From: Candidatus Zixiibacteriota bacterium
Lineage (GTDB): Bacteria > Zixibacteria > MSB-5A5 > CAIYYT01
Assembly: GCA_963205155.1 (NCBI GenBank)
Contig: CAUJJY010000063.1
Span: 1-10,830 of the forward strand
Direction: 5' to 3'
DNA: 10,830 nucleotides
A model generated the notes under the pieces. The model did no database searches. It saw nothing but the letters and a program-made list of their open reading frames with translations, and was not told the DNA's origin. Position 1 is the stretch's first letter. Every line of letters starts with the position of its first letter. Both the position numbers and the translations under genes were made by a program. Positions 6,207 through 10,830 of this stretch are shown here, in pieces.

Positions 6207-7638
6207 TCTTCTCTTCCTTCTGCTCATCATCCTCGTGATGTGAGCCAACTCTTGGTCCGAGAAACTTCGTCTCGACCTCTTCCATTACCGTACTGCCCGC
6301 CAGTACCTGAATCGTCAATTCCTCATGCGCCGAATGCAGCGCATTTCTCGGAATGTCCACGAAAAACGCCTGTTCCGCCAATCCTTGTTCCGGCAAGTTA
6401 ATCTCCCCGCCCACCATCGTAATCGTGCCGGGATGATCTTTTAGCACCAACGTAATCGGCATCGGCTCGAATGTCTTGTTGATGATCTTCAGCGAATACA
6501 GATTGCGGATCAAGTCGCCGTCGATTTCTTGATACATCACCCCCGGTGTTCGAAAAACGCTCGTTTCGATATCCGCCCGCCCAGCCATAAGCGTCACCAG
6601 CGCCGCGAGCAAAACCACCAGCACCGTCGAATAACCGATGATGCGCGGTGTGATTGTCAAACGCGAGCCATCGACGATGCCCTTATGCGAAGCATACCTG
6701 ATCAATCCCTGCGGGAATCCGACCTTGTTCATTACGGCGTTGCAGGCGTCGATGCACGCCGTGCAGTTGACGCACTCCAGTTGCGTGCCGTTGCGTATAT
6801 CGATTCCGGTCGGGCATACCTCAACGCACTGATTGCACGTGATACAATCGCCCGCCGTGCGCTCCTTGCCCTTCATTGCCATCGGCGCCCGTGGCTCGCC
6901 GCGCTTAAAGTCGTACGCCACCGCGATCGAGCGCGCATCGAGCAGAACCGACTGCAGCCGACCATATGGACAGACTATCAGACAGACTTGCTCGCGGAAT
7001 CGCGCAAAGACGCCGTAGGTCACCAGGCTGAAAGCCACCACGGCGATAAATGAAGCCAGATGCGGACCCGGACCGTCGGCAATCAACTGATACAGCTTGT
7101 CGACCCCGACGAGATATGCGACGACGATATTCCCGACCGCAAACGAGATCGCAAGAAAGATCGCGTGCTTCGACAGCTTCTTGAAAATCTTCTTACCGTT
7201 CCACGGACCGCGGTCCAGTGCGCGCTGCTTTCCGGAGTTACCTTCTATCCAATACTCAATTTTGCGAAACACCATCTCCATGAAAATCGTTTGCGGGCAT
7301 GCCCAACCGCACCACAGCCGGCCGAAAATCACGGTGAACAACACGATGAAGACAACAAACGTGATCGTGGCAAGAACAAAGAGATGAAAGTCCTGCGGCC
7401 AGAACGCCAGCCCGAAAATTACAAACTTGCGCTCGAAGAAATTGAACAACAACAGCGGCCGACCACCGATCTTGATGAACGGCGCCAGAAACATGAAAGC
7501 CAACAGCACCCAGCTGACGACCAATCGCGCCCGATGCAGTTTCCCCTTCGGCTTCGACGGATAGATAATGACGCGCTTGCCTTGCGCATCCACTGTCGCT
7601 ATATGATCCCGAAACGACTCGTCTTTGTTCTTAATCAC
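6199..7638 (-). CDS. ccoG: cbb3 oxidase accessory ferredoxin-like protein CcoG/FixG
   Basis: This encodes 479 residues, a normal length for the family. The start is GTG at 7638, with GGAAAG about 7 nt upstream; a nearby ATG at 7652 is out of frame and soon stops. There are several transmembrane helices (near 40-57, 85-107, 158-178, 195-213 and 333-352). Membrane-proximal cysteines lie in WCGWACPQT (C110, C114) and VCLIVCPYG (C219, C223). Two 4Fe-4S motifs follow in a cytosolic loop: C265-C268-C271-C275 and C289-C292-C295-C299. An immunoglobulin-like periplasmic FixG_C domain occupies the last 120 residues. CcoG is thought to reduce Cu(II) to Cu(I) for the oxidase's CuB site. The tail is rich in His and acidic residues (GSHHEDDEQKEE), which may be incidental. 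It overlaps ccoH by 8 nt but is separated from ccoP by an 85-bp gap holding a palindromic repeat. Confidence 0.96.
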   Translation of the reverse strand: MIKNKDESFRDHIATVDAQGKRVIIYPSKPKGKLHRARLVVSWVLLAFMFLAPFIKIGGRPLLLFNFFERKFVIFGLAFWPQDFHLFVLATITFVVFIVLFTVIFGRLWCGWACPQTIFMEMVFRKIEYWIEGNSGKQRALDRGPWNGKKIFKKLSKHAIFLAISFAVGNIVVAYLVGVDKLYQLIADGPGPHLASFIAVVAFSLVTYGVFARFREQVCLIVCPYGRLQSVLLDARSIAVAYDFKRGEPRAPMAMKGKERTAGDCITCNQCVEVCPTGIDIRNGTQLECVNCTACIDACNAVMNKVGFPQGLIRYASHKGIVDGSRLTITPRIIGYSTVLVVLLAALVTLMAGRADIETSVFRTPGVMYQEIDGDLIRNLYSLKIINKTFEPMPITLVLKDHPGTITMVGGEINLPEQGLAEQAFFVDIPRNALHSAHEELTIQVLAGSTVMEEVETKFLGPRVGSHHEDDEQKEEKSD

Positions 7639-7659
7639 AATCGCTTTCCATATTTGTTT

Positions 7660-7722
7660 CTCCCCTCTCCCCTTGGGAGAGGGGCTGGGTCGAAGATCCC
7701 GGTTCTATCGGGAGGTGAGGGC
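7660..7722. repeat. GC-rich palindromic intergenic repeat (REP/MITE-like) between ccoP and ccoG
   Basis: CCCCTCTCCC (7662-7671) and GGGAGAGGGG (7675-7684) form a perfect 10-bp stem with a 3-nt loop. A second smaller hairpin, TCCCG (7697-7701) and CGGGA (7709-7713), follows, and then GGTGAGGGC. On the plus strand the frames read SPLPLGEGLG or PSPLGRGAG, peptides I recall as spurious translations of dispersed repeats in many environmental genomes. No poly-U tract follows the stem on either strand, so it is not a standard terminator. It could act as an mRNA stabiliser or attenuator between ccoP and ccoG. Copy number in the genome cannot be seen here. Confidence 0.6.
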
Positions 7723-7723
7723 T

Positions 7724-8392
7724 CTACTTCACCACCTTGTCGCCCTGCGGCGCCTTCGGATTCGGCGGATTCGTTCCCTCAAGCGTCAACACAAAACTGG
7801 ACACCTGCAGAATCTCCTCTTGCTTGAGAAACCCTCGCCAGGCGATCATTCCCTTCGCAGGAACACCGTACTTGACGGTCTTAAGCACATTATTGATTCC
7901 CGCACCGTGCAGCCAGTATTCGTCGGTCAAATTCGGCCCGATGCCCCCTTCGCCGGCGACACCATGACACTGGACGCACTTCTGTTTGAAAATCGTGGCA
8001 CCTGATGATATCTCCGCCGGTTCGGTCAAAGCCAGATACTCCGGTTCATCCTCCGGACGCTCTTCTACAAACGCCACCCTCGGTCCGGCTGTCGCGAGCG
8101 TATACGGTGTCTCATCTCCGCCCGGCTTGTACCAGACCGACCGGTACGGCGTCAACACCGACGACGGCTTGTAACTCGGATTCATTTCCTTGGTGTACTT
8201 CGGATTCAGTTCCTTCTGATACTCATCAACGCTTGTATATCCGAAATCCAGCACATGATACCAGGCGAAATACAAAATCGCCCAGGCAATCGTGATATAG
8301 AACATGTACAGCCACCACGGCGGCAGATCATTGTCCAGTTCCTGGATGCCGTCATAGTCGTGATCGAGCAGTTCATCTTTATGTTCAGCCAT
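7724..8392 (-). CDS. ccoP: cbb3-type cytochrome c oxidase subunit III, mono-haem CcoP
   Basis: This encodes 222 residues from the ATG at 8392. A second ATG at 8410 is in frame, but AAGGAG (8402-8407) lies downstream of it and 9 nt before the 8392 ATG. The N-terminus has the CcoP_N signature (HDYDGIQELDNDLPPWW, residues 11-27) leading into one transmembrane helix (about 28-47). A periplasmic cytochrome c domain with one CVQCH site (C139, C142, H143) and a likely axial Met in AKGMIAWRG (M182) completes it. Proteobacterial CcoP normally has two haems and about 300 residues; this one has one. Between helix and haem domain lies a linker of about 80 residues, rich in Pro, Tyr and Lys (NPKYTKEMNPSYKPS), which I do not recognise. 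The protein passes electrons to CcoO. It overlaps ccoQ by 8 nt. Confidence 0.95.
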   Translation of the reverse strand: MAEHKDELLDHDYDGIQELDNDLPPWWLYMFYITIAWAILYFAWYHVLDFGYTSVDEYQKELNPKYTKEMNPSYKPSSVLTPYRSVWYKPGGDETPYTLATAGPRVAFVEERPEDEPEYLALTEPAEISSGATIFKQKCVQCHGVAGEGGIGPNLTDEYWLHGAGINNVLKTVKYGVPAKGMIAWRGFLKQEEILQVSSFVLTLEGTNPPNPKAPQGDKVVK

Positions 8393-8582
8393 TGTGTTGC
8401 TCTCCTTCATGGTCAGAGCCGGTAGTATCTTCCAACGGCAGTCGGCTCATCCGAACAACCTCGCTCTTTTGCAGGCGAAACGTCCAGACAACCACTCCGA
8501 GGAATGCCGTAAAGAAAATCAGCAGGGTCACAATCGGGTAAATCGCGACATCTTTGATTGAACTCAATACTTCGCTAATCAT
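8385..8582 (-). CDS. ccoQ: Small cbb3 oxidase subunit, CcoQ-like
   Basis: This encodes 65 residues with one transmembrane helix (about residues 12-35) and a short charged cytoplasmic tail, including RMSRLPLEDT, a pattern seen in CcoQ-like proteins near ccoP. Its ATG overlaps the TGA of the fused ccoNO gene as ATGA, and its own end overlaps ccoP by 8 nt, so translation is tightly coupled on both sides. CcoQ is a non-catalytic subunit that helps stabilise the complex. It is short and poorly conserved, so the name rests on size, topology and position more than on sequence. Confidence 0.82.
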   Translation of the reverse strand: MISEVLSSIKDVAIYPIVTLLIFFTAFLGVVVWTFRLQKSEVVRMSRLPLEDTTGSDHEGEQHNG

Positions 8583-10714
8583 AGTCCCGCCTGCTCTTTC
8601 ACCTTGATGTCAGTTCCCAGTCGCTGTAAGTATGCGATCAGCGCAACAATCTCGCTGTCCCAGTCGGTCACGATCTTCGCTTCTTCTAAGCGCTTGGCGA
8701 TTGCATTGCCCTGCATGCGCAAGTCATCCACGGCGCGCACCTCATAACCTTCGTCGTATGGTACGCCCAGACTGCGCATCACCGATATTTTCTTCGCGGT
8801 GTTGGAAACATCCAGCTTGTCGGTGATCAGCCACGGATAGGGCGGCATCACCGAACCCGGTGACATTGTGGTCGGGTCTTCCATATGTTGGTAATGCCAC
8901 GCATCGGGATATTTGCCGCCGACGCGATGTAAATCCGGACCCGTGCGTTTTGATCCCCACAGGAACGGATGATCGTAAACGAATTCACCGACCTTCGAGT
9001 ACTCGCCATAGCGCTCCGTCTCGGAACGGAATGGCCGCACCATCTGCGAGTGGCAGTTGTTGCAGCCTTCGCGGATATAAATGTCGCGCCCTTCCAATTC
9101 CAGCGGCGTGTATGGCTTCACACTGGCAATCGTCGGAATGTTTGACTTGACCAAAAATGTCGGAATGAATTCCACCAGCCCGCCAATCGCAACTGCAATC
9201 AACGCCAATACCATGAAACGAATCGGCTTGGACTCCAGCCAGCGATGTCCCCAGCCTTCTTTGATGTTGAACTTTTCGGTGAATCCCGCCGCCAATGCCG
9301 GCGCCTGCGCTTCTTCGTTATCGACCGCCGTTCCTGCCTTGGCCGTCTTGTACAAATTGTAGCCCATGACGAATACACCAATCAGGAATAATGTCCCGCC
9401 AAAAGCGCGGATATGATACATCGGCGTGATTTGCGTGACAATCTCGAGGAAATTCGGATATTGCAGCAGGCCTTCGGCAGTAAACTGCTTCCACAACAGT
9501 CCCTCTGTCCATCCGGCGAAGTAAATCGGCACCGCATAAAACACAATGCCCAGCGTCGATATCCAAAAATGAAAATTCGCCAGCTTCTTTGAGTAGAGCT
9601 GTGTATTGAACAACTTCGGAACCAGCCAGTACATCATTCCAAATGTCAGAAGTCCGTTCCATCCCAGTGCGCCGACATGGACGTGGGCGATTGTCCAGCT
9701 CGTGTAGTGCGACAGCGCATTTACGCTCTTGATCGACAACATCGGACCTTCAAACGTGGCCATACCGTATGCCGTCACCGCAACCACCATAAATTTCAAG
9801 ACGGGTTCTTCGCGTACCTTGTCCCAGGCTCCTCGCAAAGTCAACAATCCGTTGATCATCCCGCCCCACGATGGTGCAATCAGCATGATCGAGAATACCG
9901 TCCCCAGCGATTGTGCCCAGTCCGGCAGTGACGTGTACAGCAGATGATGCGGACCGGCCCAAATATAGAGGAAAATTAGCGCCCAGAAGTGAATAATCGA
10001 CAACCGATAGGAGAACACCGGACGTCCTGATGCCTTCGGGATGAAGTAATACATCAAGCCGAGATATGGCGTCGTCAGGAAAAACGCGACCGCGTTATGG
10101 CCGTACCACCATTGCACCAATGCATCCTGAACTCCGGCATAAATCGGATAGCTCTTGAACAAGTCGACCGGTATTTCGATTGAATTGACAATGTGAAGCA
10201 GCGCCACCGTCACCACCGTCGCGATATAAAACCAGATCGCGACATACATATGCCGCTCGCGCCGCCTTATGATCGTGCCGAACATGTTGATCGCAAAGAT
10301 CACCCAGACGGCGGCAATCAAAATGTCAATCGGCCATTCCAGCTCGGCGTAGTCCTTACTCGTCGTCATTCCGAGCGGCAGCGTGATTGCCGCCAGCACG
10401 ATGATCAACTGCCAGCCCCAGAAATGCAGCCGGCTCAACATATCGCTGAACATCCGCGCTTTGCACAGTCGTTGGAGCGAATAGTAAATGCCCATGAAGA
10501 TACCGTTGCCGACAAACGCAAAAATCACCGCGTTGGTATGCAGCGGTCGCAGCCGGCCATAGGTCAGCCACGATATGCCGAAATTCATCCCGGGCAGAAA
10601 TATCTGGAGAGCGATGATAACGCCCACCAGCATACCCACCGCACCCCAGATGATTGTGGCATACGTGAAGTATCTGACAATCTTGTTGTCATAACTAAAC
10701 GTCTCAAGTTGCAT
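8579..10714 (-). CDS. ccoNO: Fused cbb3-type cytochrome c oxidase subunits I and II (CcoN-CcoO)
   Basis: This 711-residue protein joins two subunits that are separate in most proteobacteria. Residues 1-460 are CcoN, the haem-copper catalytic subunit with about 12 helices. Low-spin haem ligands are H59 (RPLHTN) and H346, the high-spin haem b3 ligand is H344 (IAHVHVG), and the CuB ligands are H206 (YGHN), H256 and H257 (GPHH). Y217 in TTPYLGL is the likely His-Tyr cross-link residue, and E322 in TFEGPM is also conserved. After a short Ala/Glu linker (about 460-485), residues 486-711 are CcoO: one transmembrane helix (499-521), the haem c site CNNCH (C551, C554, H555), RPFRSETERYG, WGSKRTGPDL, and axial M623 in VMPPYPWL. 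The complex reduces O2 to water and pumps protons at low oxygen. GGGAG at 10724-10728 lies 9 nt before the ATG, and the stop overlaps ccoQ. There is no internal stop or frameshift. Confidence 0.97.
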   Translation of the reverse strand: MQLETFSYDNKIVRYFTYATIIWGAVGMLVGVIIALQIFLPGMNFGISWLTYGRLRPLHTNAVIFAFVGNGIFMGIYYSLQRLCKARMFSDMLSRLHFWGWQLIIVLAAITLPLGMTTSKDYAELEWPIDILIAAVWVIFAINMFGTIIRRRERHMYVAIWFYIATVVTVALLHIVNSIEIPVDLFKSYPIYAGVQDALVQWWYGHNAVAFFLTTPYLGLMYYFIPKASGRPVFSYRLSIIHFWALIFLYIWAGPHHLLYTSLPDWAQSLGTVFSIMLIAPSWGGMINGLLTLRGAWDKVREEPVLKFMVVAVTAYGMATFEGPMLSIKSVNALSHYTSWTIAHVHVGALGWNGLLTFGMMYWLVPKLFNTQLYSKKLANFHFWISTLGIVFYAVPIYFAGWTEGLLWKQFTAEGLLQYPNFLEIVTQITPMYHIRAFGGTLFLIGVFVMGYNLYKTAKAGTAVDNEEAQAPALAAGFTEKFNIKEGWGHRWLESKPIRFMVLALIAVAIGGLVEFIPTFLVKSNIPTIASVKPYTPLELEGRDIYIREGCNNCHSQMVRPFRSETERYGEYSKVGEFVYDHPFLWGSKRTGPDLHRVGGKYPDAWHYQHMEDPTTMSPGSVMPPYPWLITDKLDVSNTAKKISVMRSLGVPYDEGYEVRAVDDLRMQGNAIAKRLEEAKIVTDWDSEIVALIAYLQRLGTDIKVKEQAGL

Positions 10715-10728
10715 GCGTCAGTTCTCCC

Positions 10729-10830
10729 TCATTTATCCTTAGTATCATTTAGATTCTCATTATTCCGCGGTTTGATGTCTTCGTGCAACACCCGCACACT
10801 CGGCGTATAGGTATCCTCGTACTGCCCGTT
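10729..10830 (-). CDS. ccoS: cbb3 oxidase maturation protein CcoS, C-terminal fragment
   Basis: I translated the minus strand from the right edge: 33 codons are open before a TGA at 10731-10729. The visible peptide contains NGQYEDTYTPSVRVLHED, matching the C-terminal pattern of CcoS (small membrane protein; consensus roughly GQ-DD-ETPA-R-L-DD). CcoS is a short single-helix protein needed for cofactor insertion into cbb3 oxidase. The transmembrane part lies outside the window. It ends 14 nt before the ccoNO start, and the ccoNO ribosome site directly follows its stop codon. A ccoI copper-ATPase gene would be expected just upstream, beyond the edge. The identification rests on a short stretch plus position. 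Confidence 0.78.
   Translation of the reverse strand, partial: NGQYEDTYTPSVRVLHEDIKPRNNENLNDTKDK

Noticed and set aside
7662..7684. Intrinsic terminator between ccoP and ccoG
   Set aside because: The stem is strong, but no T-rich tract follows it on either strand, and the operon clearly continues with ccoG.
7060..7827. Plus-strand open frame of 255 residues
   Set aside because: It lies antisense to ccoG and ccoP, is rich in Arg, His and Pro as expected for a shadow frame, and runs through the palindromic repeat.
10193..10810. Plus-strand open frame of 205 residues at the right end
   Set aside because: It is antisense to the ccoNO fusion and the ccoS end, with His/Arg/Asp-rich composition and no recognisable domain.
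1..10830. CRISPR array, tRNA, rRNA, transposase or phage genes
   Set aside because: I read both strands and saw no regularly spaced repeats, cloverleaf sequences, rRNA segments or recombinase/transposase motifs.

Overview
The window comes from a Gram-negative, aerobic or microaerobic bacterium of moderate GC content. The best clue to its identity is the cbb3 oxidase: CcoN and CcoO are one fused protein, CcoP has a single haem, and a TauE/SafE-type membrane protein follows ccoH. I associate this arrangement mainly with Bacteroidota, Chlorobi and related FCB-group lineages, including candidate phyla such as Zixibacteria. The phylum is inference, and no rRNA or other marker gene is present to confirm it.

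Positions 1-4220 (minus strand) hold a type IV pilus / type II secretion-like module. In transcription order it runs: assembly ATPase (gspE/pilB type, with an N-terminal MshEN domain), inner-membrane platform protein (gspF/pilC type), then three prepilin-like proteins in tandem. The third prepilin runs off the left edge. The ATPase and platform genes overlap, and the prepilins are spaced only 4-5 nt apart. The one real gap, about 90 bp, lies between the platform gene and the first prepilin.

Positions 4221-4444 form a divergent intergenic region. To its right, on the plus strand, is a stand-alone bacteriohaemerythrin with all seven di-iron ligands, followed by a clear intrinsic terminator.

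Positions 5001-10830 (minus strand) hold a cbb3-type cytochrome c oxidase operon. In transcription order: ccoS (only its 3' end is in the window), a fused ccoN-ccoO, ccoQ, ccoP, ccoG, ccoH and a TauE/SafE-like (DsbD_2-like) membrane protein. NO, Q and P encode the catalytic and electron-transfer subunits. S, G, H and probably the TauE/SafE protein serve copper handling and assembly. Most junctions overlap or are under 15 nt. The exception is ccoP-ccoG, whose 85-bp gap is filled by a GC-rich palindromic repeat that looks like a dispersed genomic element.

Almost all of the window is therefore explained by known families. I do not see a convincing undescribed system. The points most worth a second look are the MshEN motifs on the ATPase, the tandem divergent prepilins, the intra-operon repeat, the unusual CcoP linker, the CCxH-type tail on the TauE/SafE protein, and the haemerythrin between a surface-appendage module and a high-affinity oxidase.
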